Shown here in pieces: positions 17,396 through 25,574 of a stretch of DNA of 64,000 bases. The notes beneath the pieces are model-generated. The model did no database searches. It was not told the origin of the DNA and worked only from the letters and a program-made list of their open reading frames with translations. Made by a program: the position numbers and the translations under genes. Within the stretch, counting starts at the first letter, position 1. Each line of letters begins with the position of its first letter. The DNA comes from UBA6136 sp964386975. GTDB lineage: Bacteria; Pseudomonadota; Gammaproteobacteria; Methylococcales; Methylococcaceae. The DNA lies in NCBI GenBank assembly GCA_964386975.1, contig CAYLUS010000002.1, positions 62,001-126,000 on the forward strand. The letters run 5' to 3'.

Positions 17396-18706
17396 ATGAC
17401 ACACTTCAATCCCCTGCGTTGGCCCCTCTCCGTCCAGGCATTGGCTGCCATGATGTTGGGCATGCTTCTGGGGACAGCCGGCGGCCAGGGCCGTTACTTG
17501 GGATTTATCGATAACGCAAGCCTTGGACAAATCGGTCTTTTGGTCATTCGGCTGCTCAAGACTCTGGCAGTCCCCCTCATCTTTCTAGGAATCATCGATG
17601 CCCTGATACGGAACCCGATCCGGGCATCGAGCGGATTCCGGTTGTTGGTGATTTGCCTTGTTAATGTGAGTGTTGCGATGGCTATTGGCCTCAGCATCAT
17701 GAATACATTGAAGCCGGGCCTCGCATGGCGGGGGCATATCGAAACCTTGCTGCATGACCTTAACCCTGCGCTCACCAAGGCACCCGATGGGACAAAAGCC
17801 ACGCTCGATTTTATTCAGAACCTGTCCAGCTACATCCCGAGTTCTGTCATCGAGCCGATTCAGGCTGGCAACGTCATTTCTCTGGTTATGCTGGCCATTC
17901 TCTTTGGGATGGGCATCCGCTCGACCCAAAAATTGGCCGAATCAGGTCAGGCTCAAAACCCCAAAGTGCTGGAAGATGGCATCACAGCGCTATATGAGGT
18001 CTTCACACAAATCACCCGCTGGGTGGTCCGGCTGGCCCCTTTGGCGGTGCTGGGACTGGTCGCCCAGGCCGTGGCGAAGTCGGGACTGAGTATCTTCAGC
18101 GATCTGGCGGGCTATTTTGGCGTCGTTCTTCTCGGCCTCTCGATCCATGCCTTGCTCTATTATCCGGCCATGGCGTGGCTTTTGGGTGGAAAAACGCCGC
18201 GCGTTTATTTTGGCACTGGAGCCGATGCGATTCTGACCGGCATCTCCTCCAACAGCAGTCTTGCAACCGTTCCCCTGACACTTCGGTGTCTCGGTCAGAT
18301 GGGGGTTCGCGATAGTTCAGCCCGTTTGGCGGCATGCGCCGGCACCAATTTCAATAACGATGGCGTCACGCTGTATGAGGCCATGACCGCTCTTTTTTTG
18401 GCCCAAGCGGTCGGTTTCGATCTCACCGCAAGCCAGCAGATCACCATCGTTCTTGCAAGTCTTACGGCCGGCATCGGAATCGTCGGTATTCCGGAGGCGG
18501 GGTTAGTAATCCTGCCTCTGGTCCTCTCCATGGCAGGACTCCCCGATGCCGTAGTTGCCGCAGCAATCCCCCTGATCATGCCGGTTGACTGGCTGCTCGG
18601 ACGCTTTCGCTCGGGCGTGAATGTCATGAGCGACATGCTGGTGGCGATTCTGATCGATCGCTGGGAGCATGCCTCGCTGAGGAAAAAGCAGGCGACCCGG
18701 GGCTGA
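17396..18706 (+). CDS. Dicarboxylate/amino acid:cation symporter (DAACS family)
   Basis: A 436-residue inner-membrane secondary transporter of the GltP/DctA/SstT family, importing dicarboxylates or acidic amino acids with H+ or Na+. Family signatures include the first hairpin loop segment ADAILTGISSNSSLATVPLT (serine-rich re-entrant loop), then TNFNNDGVTLYEAMTALFLAQ where the family has the TINMDGT-like cation motif (here N-F-N-N-D-G), and the C-terminal MPVDWLLGRFRSGVNVMSD. Eight helices are expected. The exact substrate is not deducible. It converges on the group IIC intron and nhaD. Confidence 0.92.
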   Translation: MTHFNPLRWPLSVQALAAMMLGMLLGTAGGQGRYLGFIDNASLGQIGLLVIRLLKTLAVPLIFLGIIDALIRNPIRASSGFRLLVICLVNVSVAMAIGLSIMNTLKPGLAWRGHIETLLHDLNPALTKAPDGTKATLDFIQNLSSYIPSSVIEPIQAGNVISLVMLAILFGMGIRSTQKLAESGQAQNPKVLEDGITALYEVFTQITRWVVRLAPLAVLGLVAQAVAKSGLSIFSDLAGYFGVVLLGLSIHALLYYPAMAWLLGGKTPRVYFGTGADAILTGISSNSSLATVPLTLRCLGQMGVRDSSARLAACAGTNFNNDGVTLYEAMTALFLAQAVGFDLTASQQITIVLASLTAGIGIVGIPEAGLVILPLVLSMAGLPDAVVAAAIPLIMPVDWLLGRFRSGVNVMSDMLVAILIDRWEHASLRKKQATRG

Positions 18707-18786
18707 ACGCGCACAGTCAAGTCATTGCCGGCCACAAAACCCGCCGGTGAATCTCCCGTCCGATTCAGTTTAGATAGGGGGGCAAT

Positions 18787-18860
18787 ATCGGGTAGGAGGC
18801 GGGGTTGCCCCCGCTGTCCTCCCACACCACCGGACATACGGTTCACGTATCCGGCGGTTC
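18787..18860 (-). ncRNA. Group II intron domains V and VI
   Basis: Minus-strand domain V (18860-18826) pairs ACCGCCGGATACG with CGTATGTCCGGTGGT through a short TGAA-containing loop and carries the CGC triad of class C introns. Domain VI follows, with a GCGGGG-GCAA-CCCCGC hairpin inside GGAGG/CCTCC arms. A candidate branch-point A lies 7 bases from the 3' end (ACCCGAT). The catalytic core looks undamaged. Confidence 0.85.
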
Positions 18861-19456
18861 CTGCCTGCCATCGTTGGCGTTAAGTTTATGTTCCGAGAGA
18901 AGTCCGCCCGCTAGCTCATAAACACTGCGGCCGCCGTCAGAGTTACCGACTCCTACAACGTTTTGCCGCGAGCTCCCCGGAGGGACATCTGCTCGAATCT
19001 ATCGGAGAAGCTGCTACCTATCCACTTCCGGCAGGTTCAGCCCTTCACCATACGGTTACATGGCTACTATGGCATCTGCTGACTCCCATCAGCCCATCTC
19101 AGCACCTCTCCATGCCGATAGCACTTGGCAGACTGATGGGGATCCCGGGGTAATTCGCGCGACCTTCCTGCTTATGCCTGTCGGATATACGGCATGATGT
19201 TCCGTGCAAGTATTGGGCTTTGCTGATATGCGCCAACTCACCCCACCATACCGCCTCGTATCCGCTTCCTGTTCGTCAGTCCAGCATTTTGCCTTCGGCT
19301 TCCTTCAGATTTGCAGTTACCCGCAACATCCTTGCCGTTCAGCTAGCACTTCCCCTTGCCGGGTGTGCAGAGGGCTTTCACCTCCAAGTCATCCATCCCA
19401 CCACTACAGTGTTCCGGACAGCGCCAGTCAGGCGCTACGCGCCATGCCCGGCGCAC
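18787..19456 (-). mobile_element. ORF-less group IIC intron
   Basis: On the minus strand the element starts at 19456 with GTGCGCCGGGCATGGCG, the canonical group II 5' end, and finishes at 18787 with CCTCCTACCCGAT. Between them are conserved IIC blocks: AATCTGAAGGAAGC with GGCAAA and CTGACGAACA in domain I, GTCAGCAGATGCCATAGTAG near domains III/IV, and a class C domain V. The same blocks occur in the crystallised Oceanobacillus IIC intron. At 670 nt it has no room for the roughly 1.3-kb reverse transcriptase gene and none is seen. It sits directly after the nhaD terminator, the site type class C introns choose. Small open frames inside it are not genes. Confidence 0.88.
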
Positions 19457-19460
19457 GCTA

Positions 19461-19499
19461 AAAAAAACGGCGCCGCCCTTTTGGGGCGGCGCCGTTTTC
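19461..19499 (-). terminator. Rho-independent terminator of nhaD, intron target
   Basis: Read on the minus strand, ACGGCGCCGCCC pairs with GGGCGGCGCCGT across a short CAAAA loop and is followed by eight T residues, about 25 bp after the nhaD stop. The group II intron begins four bases after the T-tract. Class C introns recognise such stem-loops as part of their target. Confidence 0.93.
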
Positions 19500-19521
19500 G
19501 GGCGCGGGATAAGCCCTGCGC

Positions 19522-20877
19522 CTAGTGGTTGATCAGGTAATGAACAAAGATTGAAGCAACGTAGCCTGCCGCAATCGCCCACGTCCATTTCAGGTGGCTG
19601 AAGAAGGTATACATGCCACGCGAGGTTCCCATCAGCGCCACACCGGCGGCCGAACCGACTGACAGCAGGGTTCCCCCCACGCCGGCGGTCAGCGTCACCA
19701 GCAGCCACTGATAGAGATCCATGTCGGGGTTCATGCTGAGTACGGCGAACATGACAGGAATGTTATCGACGATCGCCGAGAGGACCCCCACCAGAATGTT
19801 GGCCGTTGTCGGACCCAGGCCGTCATACATGGCCACTGAGGCCAACTCGAGGTAACCGATGTACCCAAGCCCACCGACGGCAAATACGACGCCGAAGAAG
19901 AACAAAAGGGTATCCCACTCAGAATCCCGGACATTGGCAAAAACATCAAACTTATCCGTCTTGCTGTAGAGGATCTTGAGTCGATAGCCATAGAGCATCA
20001 AATAGGAAAGACCCACCATCATGCCCATGAAAGGTGGCAGATGGAGGAACTGCTTGAAGCTAACCGCGGTTGCAATCGTCAGCGCAAACAGGCCACAGAT
20101 CACCAACGCACCTGGCTTCATCTCGACTCGCTCTTCATCTGCAAAGCTCGGTGTCTCATTTGGAATCGCAAAATGCATGAAAGCAGCCGGCACGGCAAAG
20201 TTGACGACCGAGGGCAAGAAGAGCTTGAAGAAGTCAAAGAACTCAGCCTTGCCCGCTTGCCAGACCATCAAGGTGGTAATGTCACCGAAGGGGCTGAAGG
20301 CACCTCCCGCATTGGCCGCGCTGACCAGATTGACAAACCCGAGCGAAACGAACGCCGGGCTCCCGGAACCGACTGCCATCACGACTGCACCCACCAGTAG
20401 CGCTGAGGTCAGGTTGTCGGCAACCGATGAGAGGAAGAACGTGATGATGCCGGTAATCCAAAACAGCTTCCGGTAACCAAAATTCCGGCTGACCAGCCAG
20501 GAGCGCAGGGCTTCAAATACATTTCGCTCTGCCATGGCATTAATATAGGTCATCGCCACCAGCAGGAACAAAAACAGTTCAGCATACTCCTTGAGATCAT
20601 GCTCAAACGCCTTGTGCACCTGTTCAGCAGGAACCCCTGTCGAGGAGGCCAGATAGGCGACATGCGCCCAAATGATGCCTGCCGCCAGAATCACCGGCTT
20701 GGATTTGCGAAGATGCGTAAACTCCTCGGTCATGACAAACGCGTAGGAGATAATGAAAATCAGCACGCAGTAAAGGCCACGCTGGGTTCCGGTGAGCCCC
20801 AGATTGCTGCCTTCTTCGGCGCTTGCAATCTCGGGGACTAGGAATAACGCAGCCATCAAAAGGAGTATGCGAATCAA
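19522..20877 (-). CDS. nhaD: Na+/H+ antiporter NhaD
   Basis: An inner-membrane sodium/proton antiporter of about 450 residues for Na+ export and pH homeostasis. Family features are a cleavable-looking N-terminus (RILLLMAALFLVPEIASA), the segment YAFVMTEEFTHLRKSKPV, NLVSAANAGGAFSPFGDITTLMVWQ, and SVADNLTSALLVGAV / SAIVDNIPVMFAVLSM with paired Asp-Asn ion-binding motifs. No ATG precedes the signal; TTG 20877 has GAGG 8 bp upstream and is preferred over TTG 20883. The gene is monocistronic, with a strong terminator that carries the group IIC intron. NhaD occurs mainly in marine, halophilic and alkaliphilic bacteria. Confidence 0.95.
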   Translation of the reverse strand: MIRILLLMAALFLVPEIASAEEGSNLGLTGTQRGLYCVLIFIISYAFVMTEEFTHLRKSKPVILAAGIIWAHVAYLASSTGVPAEQVHKAFEHDLKEYAELFLFLLVAMTYINAMAERNVFEALRSWLVSRNFGYRKLFWITGIITFFLSSVADNLTSALLVGAVVMAVGSGSPAFVSLGFVNLVSAANAGGAFSPFGDITTLMVWQAGKAEFFDFFKLFLPSVVNFAVPAAFMHFAIPNETPSFADEERVEMKPGALVICGLFALTIATAVSFKQFLHLPPFMGMMVGLSYLMLYGYRLKILYSKTDKFDVFANVRDSEWDTLLFFFGVVFAVGGLGYIGYLELASVAMYDGLGPTTANILVGVLSAIVDNIPVMFAVLSMNPDMDLYQWLLVTLTAGVGGTLLSVGSAAGVALMGTSRGMYTFFSHLKWTWAIAAGYVASIFVHYLINH

Positions 20878-20953
20878 GACCAAGCCCTCAAAAGTTTAAA
20901 AAACGCACACCCCCTGCCGCAGCAAAAGGGGAATGACGCGAGAACAACAGACT

Positions 20954-20959
20954 ATTATA
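20954..20959 (-). promoter_or_regulatory. Candidate -10 box of nhaD
   Basis: The minus strand reads TATAAT here, about 77 bp before the nhaD start. A matching -35 is not convincing (best CATCAA at 17 bp). Offered as a weak promoter candidate in the 230-bp gap shared with the divergent cysI gene. Confidence 0.3.
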
Positions 20960-21108
20960 GGGGTTTTATAGCCTCATTGATGAAATAGACCGTTTTCGTT
21001 ACGCCCACCCAAACACGAAAAACCACGCCGAACTCGCCGCGCAAACGGTGTATATTTTCCCAACCAGCTGTACGAGCCTGACCGAGGCCAGCGCTTCACT
21101 GATTCGCC

Positions 21109-22761
21109 ATGTACCAATACAACGAATACGATCAAACGCTTGTTAACGAGCGTGCTGCGCAATTTCGCGAGCAGACCCGCCGGTTCCTGAATGGAGATCT
21201 AACGGAGGACCAGTTCCGTCCCCTCCGACTCATGAACGGCCTCTACATCCAGCGGCATGCGCCGATGCTGCGGGTTGCGATTCCCTACGGCCTGCTCTCC
21301 GCTGCGCAGATGCGTTGTTTTGCTCACATCGCCAGAACCTATGACCGGGATTACGGGCACTTCACGACCCGCCAGAACATCCAGTTCAACTGGCCAAAGC
21401 TTGAAGCGGTTCCGGACATTCTCGATGACCTGGCCAAGGTACAGATGCATGCCATCCAGACCAGCGGCAACTGCATTCGCAACACCACCAGCGACCATCT
21501 TGCCGGTGTTGCGGCCGATGAAATCGAGGATCCGCGTCCCTATTGCGAAATCATTCGCCAATGGTCCACGTTGCATCCGGAATTTGCCTATCTGCCCCGT
21601 AAATTCAAGATTGCTGTCAGTGGCTCCGAGCGCGACCGCGCCGCCACCCAGGTGCATGATATCGGACTGCAGATTGTGACCAATAAAGACGGCCGAACCG
21701 GCTTTGAGGTGCTCGTCGGTGGCGGACTTGGGCGAACGCCGATTTTGGGGGTCAAAATTCGGGCCTTTCTCGAGAAAGAGGATCTTCTGTCCTATCTCGA
21801 GGCGATTCTTCGGGTCTATAACCAGCAGGGCCGACGCGACAACAAGTACAAGGCCCGCATCAAGATCACGGTCAAGGAGACCGGGATCGAGGAGTTTACC
21901 GAACAGGTTGAAGCCGAGTGGCGCAAGATCCGCGAGGCAATGCGCCTCGATGCCACCGAGATCGAGAGGGTGGCTGGATTCTTTGCCCAGCCCCAGCGGG
22001 AGATTCTCCCGGCGACCGATCCTGCAGTTGAGCAAAAACGGCGAGAGAATTCAGAATTCAATGCCTGGTATCAGAACAACACAGTTGCCCAGAAAACCCA
22101 GGGCTACCGATCGGTTTTTCTTTCACTTAAGCCCCATGGCAAGCCACCGGGCGACATGACGGCTGATCAGATGGATCAGGTGGCGACACTCATGGAACGT
22201 TTCAGTCTGGGCGAAATTCGAGTGACACACACCCAAAATCTGTTGATGACCGATGTTCGCTCACAGGATTTGCCTGAACTTTGGAATTCCCTGAAGGCGC
22301 TGGAACTCGCAACGCCAAATATCGGCAAAGCCACCGACATGATTGCCTGTCCCGGCCTTGATTTCTGTTCGCTGGCCAACGCCACCTCCATTCCAATCGC
22401 CAACGGGATCCAGACGCTTTTTGACGATCTGGATTACCTCTACGACCTTGGCGAAATTCGTATCAATATCTCCGGCTGCATGAACGGTTGCGGTCATCAC
22501 ACCGTCGGTCATATTGGAATTCTGGGTGTCGATAAAAAGGGGGAGGAGTGGTACCAAATTACCTTAGGGGGCTCTTCCAGCAATGAGGCATCGCTGGGCG
22601 AGCGACTCGGGCCCTCCGTGTCCCGAAGCGAAGTCACGGCGACCATGGAAAAAATCTTCAAAACGTATTGCGATCTTCGCGAGGCTGAGGAGACTTTCCT
22701 AGAAACCGTCCGCAGGACCGGTATTGAACCCTTCCAGGAGCGGGTCTATGCACGTCATTAA
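21109..22761 (+). CDS. cysI: Sulfite/nitrite reductase hemoprotein (CysI type)
   Basis: A 550-residue siroheme-[4Fe-4S] enzyme for six-electron reduction of sulfite to sulfide in cysteine synthesis. The cluster/siroheme cysteines are present as CPGLDFC (about 418-424) and SGCMNGCGHH (about 457-466). Upstream are the substrate-binding TRQNIQFNW and the NCIRNTTSD arginine region. It is fused or overlapped by 14 bp with a DUF934 gene rather than a cysJ flavoprotein, so electrons may come from ferredoxin or another donor. A nitrite reductase reading is possible, but DUF934 partnership is typical of assimilatory sulfite reductases in proteobacteria. Confidence 0.92.
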   Translation: MYQYNEYDQTLVNERAAQFREQTRRFLNGDLTEDQFRPLRLMNGLYIQRHAPMLRVAIPYGLLSAAQMRCFAHIARTYDRDYGHFTTRQNIQFNWPKLEAVPDILDDLAKVQMHAIQTSGNCIRNTTSDHLAGVAADEIEDPRPYCEIIRQWSTLHPEFAYLPRKFKIAVSGSERDRAATQVHDIGLQIVTNKDGRTGFEVLVGGGLGRTPILGVKIRAFLEKEDLLSYLEAILRVYNQQGRRDNKYKARIKITVKETGIEEFTEQVEAEWRKIREAMRLDATEIERVAGFFAQPQREILPATDPAVEQKRRENSEFNAWYQNNTVAQKTQGYRSVFLSLKPHGKPPGDMTADQMDQVATLMERFSLGEIRVTHTQNLLMTDVRSQDLPELWNSLKALELATPNIGKATDMIACPGLDFCSLANATSIPIANGIQTLFDDLDYLYDLGEIRINISGCMNGCGHHTVGHIGILGVDKKGEEWYQITLGGSSSNEASLGERLGPSVSRSEVTATMEKIFKTYCDLREAEETFLETVRRTGIEPFQERVYARH

Positions 22762-23230
22762 GAACTCAACGATTGTCGAGGCGCCGTGCAGTCATCTCAG
22801 TGACGAGGAGCCGACACCGGAATCAGGGCTATTCAGCTTGTCTCTGAAGCGGTTCAAACAGGACTCTTCGCACCTCGACCCCAAGGCTGGAGTTCGACTG
22901 TTACCCAATGAATCGCCGCTTGAGCTCGAAGGAGCCCTGGCAGCGCTTCCGCTTGTCGTCCTTGAAATGCCGGCATTCACCGATGGACGCAGCTTTAGTC
23001 AGGCCCGTATCCTGAGACAGGAGATGGGTTATGACGGTGAAATCCGGGTCATTGGCGATTTCCTTCGGGATCAGATGTTTTTTCTGAGTCGACTGGGCGT
23101 TGATACCTTTGAGTTCCCCGAGGGAACCAACCTCCAAGACCGGCTGACCGCATTCCGTGAATTCAGCGTCACCTACCAGGCGGCCTGTGATGATCCCCAA
23201 CCGCTTTATCGACGGATGAAGCACGCCTAA
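22748..23230 (+). CDS. DUF934 protein, sulfite reductase partner
   Basis: A 160-residue DUF934 protein, found next to cysI in many alpha-, beta- and gammaproteobacteria. Family core: VVLEMPAFTDGRSFSQARILRQ, then GEIRVIGDFLRDQMFFLSRLGVDTFE. The ATG at 22748 overlaps cysI by 14 bp and has GGAG 7 bp upstream, so the pair is translationally coupled. It probably helps electron delivery to, or assembly of, the reductase; the biochemical role is not established. Confidence 0.9.
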   Translation: MHVIKNSTIVEAPCSHLSDEEPTPESGLFSLSLKRFKQDSSHLDPKAGVRLLPNESPLELEGALAALPLVVLEMPAFTDGRSFSQARILRQEMGYDGEIRVIGDFLRDQMFFLSRLGVDTFEFPEGTNLQDRLTAFREFSVTYQAACDDPQPLYRRMKHA

Positions 23231-23254
23231 ACACCTAACTCCGGCGGAGATTTC

Positions 23255-23698
23255 ATGAAAACTCAGTTCGCGGTCTTATTGCTGCTGGCGGCCCTGCTGG
23301 GGGCATGTTCGGAGTCGTCCGTCTCCCTCTCCGGATCGTCAGCCTCGGTGGCTTCGATCTCGGAATCATCGAGCTCACCCTCAAAGTCCTCCTCTGACAG
23401 CAAAAAAAGCGTCCCCAAGGAGAAACTCCCCTACCTGGATGATATTGCCAACCTGACTTACTCGGTTGTCGGCTCCTCCATGACCTCCGCGGAATTCCCA
23501 AATGCCATTCAGCGGACCGCCGCGACATTTAAAATCAGTAACTGGAGCCAGGAACAGGCCACATTCGAAGGCATTGGCAAGGGGCTCAAGCGGGCTGGCA
23601 TCAAGAAAGAAGACATCCTGAAGCAACCGGTCCTTGCGGATGTACTCAAAACCAACAGCAAGGCCCAGTCCTGGATTGAAGCTGGCTTCAGCCTCTAG
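23255..23698 (+). CDS. Serine-rich lipoprotein, unknown function
   Basis: A 147-residue lipoprotein: signal peptide MKTQFAVLLLLAALLGAC with lipobox LLGAC (Cys18), then about 35 residues almost entirely of serine with Lys, Ala and Val, a flexible tether. The C-terminal 95 residues form a small helical domain (DIANLTYSVVGSSMTSAEFP to GIGKGLKRAGIKKEDILKQPV). GGAG precedes ATG 23255 by 9 bp. It lies 24 bp after the DUF934 gene and overlaps the start region of the next gene. I do not recognise a function. Confidence 0.75.
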   Translation: MKTQFAVLLLLAALLGACSESSVSLSGSSASVASISESSSSPSKSSSDSKKSVPKEKLPYLDDIANLTYSVVGSSMTSAEFPNAIQRTAATFKISNWSQEQATFEGIGKGLKRAGIKKEDILKQPVLADVLKTNSKAQSWIEAGFSL

Positions 23699-25556
23699 TC
23701 CGCGCCCTCATCCTGTATTTCGGGCGCTTTCTTTGAGCGCCCTCCTCGGTCTTGTTTCTAATGGCTTTGCCCAGAGCGAAGAAAAGATCCGAGGGCCTCT
23801 CGCCTATCTTTACATTGATGCCAACTCCGGCGGATCCAGCGGTGGCCACAGCGCCATCCGTATCCATGATGAGGTCTACCATTATCAGCATTCATCGGGC
23901 GTCGCCCGCCTGATACGCGAGCCATGGAGCACCTTCCGCTTCACTTATACCAATCTTGAAAATCGGACTATTGAAGCCGCCGAACTCTCGGTCGATCCCA
24001 AGATCGCAGGAACGATCCGACAGGCCCTCAGCCAGACCCTCCTGAAGCAGAACCGTCATTTCGATTACCTTAAGGCTCTTGAAAACGATGTGGTTTTTCT
24101 CGAGGCCATTAGTGACGGGAGGGCGATTCCCATCGCCGGTGCCGGATTCTTCGGCTCTGAAAAAAGCCAACATCCCTGGTTTGAACTCCTGCGGCAGCGT
24201 CTCCCAGGGACGCCACCTGCGACGCCGACAGCTCTGACGGAGGACATGCTGGATTTAACCCGCCGCCCAGATGAAGACCTCCAAACCCACGGCTATCCCC
24301 TATACCCCCCCACTTTCTCAGAGACATTCACCGATCTTTATGACCGGAAATTGGCCCTACGGGTAATGGCGGAAGACCTCGAAGTCCCAGCTGACGCTAT
24401 CCTCGACCTCGGAGCCCTGCCGCAAGGACCTCATGGAGAAAAGATCAAGCAGCACCTTCAAGGTTTTCAAAAAGACTTGGCGGAGGGGATCCATACGCTG
24501 GTGCAAACACCCTACCCCGGGCACGGCCCGGCCCTCCTTTTGGCGCTGGCCCGCTATCAACTGATCTCCCGTTCACTTGAAAGGCGGAGAATCTTCGTGC
24601 TTGATAGCTCCACGGGCGAAATCGAAGCCGGGAGACCCGATTCACACCGCTCGCTGAGTGAGCGTGAAATCAGCGAGCAGGCAGGTTTTCTGGAGATCCT
24701 CTCCAAAAGAGCCCAGCGCATCATCCGGCACGATCTGGAGGAATCTGAGACGGATGAAATCGGTTACCATCGCCTGGAAATCGCGGCCACTGAACTGGCG
24801 CTCCTTAGACGCGCGATCTCCCTCAAAATCCGGGCACATTTCCCAAACGATTCGGCACCTCCCAGAGGCCAGGCGGCGGTGCGGGTCTTGCGACCCGTGG
24901 GTGCAGCCGACCAAAAGCGCCTTCAATGGTCACTGGATGCCGCACGCATAGACCTTGCCAAATTTAGGGACGCACTCTCCAAACGCTTTGGATATGGCCT
25001 GATTGATCGAAACTGCGTCACGGAACTGATTCGGAGCGTCAATCAGAGCTTTCAGGGCGCGAACGAGACGGCGGCGCTTGGTGGCCACATCGACCCGGAC
25101 CATTCACAAAGTTTCGTGCCGTTTCGTTTTCATGAGCTGGTCAAAAGCCGCTATCGGATAAAGCAGATTGATCGTTACCCGTCATACCTGCGGCGGAGAA
25201 GGGAGCAGCTCCTGGCGGGGGGGGCCGCGTTTCAGAGTGTGGGCACACGCGTGCTTGAAACGAGCCCTCTCACCTCTCAAATCTATGCGGCACGCATGCG
25301 GGAAGATGGCGTTTTTCTATTTTTCAGTGACGATCAGTTCATGCTCAGGCCCCTGATCGGGACCATGAATCTGGCCTACGGCGCAGGTGCCAGCCTCGTC
25401 GGCGCCTTTAGCGCACCGCTGGATGAGGGCGAACTGGCCATGGGAGGTCTCAAAGGCATGGTGTTCAGCCTCCCGGAGTTGGCCTTTTGGAACATCAGAA
25501 AGGGAACCTTCAGCGAATTTGCACTCGCCGATATGGCGGTGCAACCCCACGAATGA
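23640..25556 (+). CDS. Large exported protein, possible permuted papain-like fold (DUF4105-like)
   Basis: A protein of about 638 residues with a long signal region (hydrophobic ALSLSALLGLVSNGFAQ near 30-46). Two conserved-looking motifs stand out: SGGHSAIRIHDEVYHYQ (about 68-84) and GYGLIDRNCVTELIRSVNQ (about 456-474). A His followed far downstream by an Asn-Cys motif is the arrangement in circularly permuted NlpC/P60-like and DUF4105 (Lnb) proteins, so a thiol hydrolase or acyltransferase activity in the periplasm is an inference. ATG 23640 lies inside the preceding lipoprotein gene; TTG 23634 is the alternative, and no later start keeps the signal. No named family can be claimed securely. 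Confidence 0.7.
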   Translation: MYSKPTARPSPGLKLASASSPRPHPVFRALSLSALLGLVSNGFAQSEEKIRGPLAYLYIDANSGGSSGGHSAIRIHDEVYHYQHSSGVARLIREPWSTFRFTYTNLENRTIEAAELSVDPKIAGTIRQALSQTLLKQNRHFDYLKALENDVVFLEAISDGRAIPIAGAGFFGSEKSQHPWFELLRQRLPGTPPATPTALTEDMLDLTRRPDEDLQTHGYPLYPPTFSETFTDLYDRKLALRVMAEDLEVPADAILDLGALPQGPHGEKIKQHLQGFQKDLAEGIHTLVQTPYPGHGPALLLALARYQLISRSLERRRIFVLDSSTGEIEAGRPDSHRSLSEREISEQAGFLEILSKRAQRIIRHDLEESETDEIGYHRLEIAATELALLRRAISLKIRAHFPNDSAPPRGQAAVRVLRPVGAADQKRLQWSLDAARIDLAKFRDALSKRFGYGLIDRNCVTELIRSVNQSFQGANETAALGGHIDPDHSQSFVPFRFHELVKSRYRIKQIDRYPSYLRRRREQLLAGGAAFQSVGTRVLETSPLTSQIYAARMREDGVFLFFSDDQFMLRPLIGTMNLAYGAGASLVGAFSAPLDEGELAMGGLKGMVFSLPELAFWNIRKGTFSEFALADMAVQPHE

Positions 25557-25574
25557 GAGTGCACCGCTTATCTT

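Noticed and set aside
19204..19525. Two overlapping plus-strand reading frames of about 85-100 codons
   Set aside because: They lie inside the group II intron and across the nhaD terminator, antisense to both, with low-complexity Ser/Pro/Cys-rich translations typical of structured RNA DNA.
21199..22035. 278-codon open frame antisense to cysI
   Set aside because: Shadow of the strongly conserved cysI reading frame, with no ribosome site or family match.
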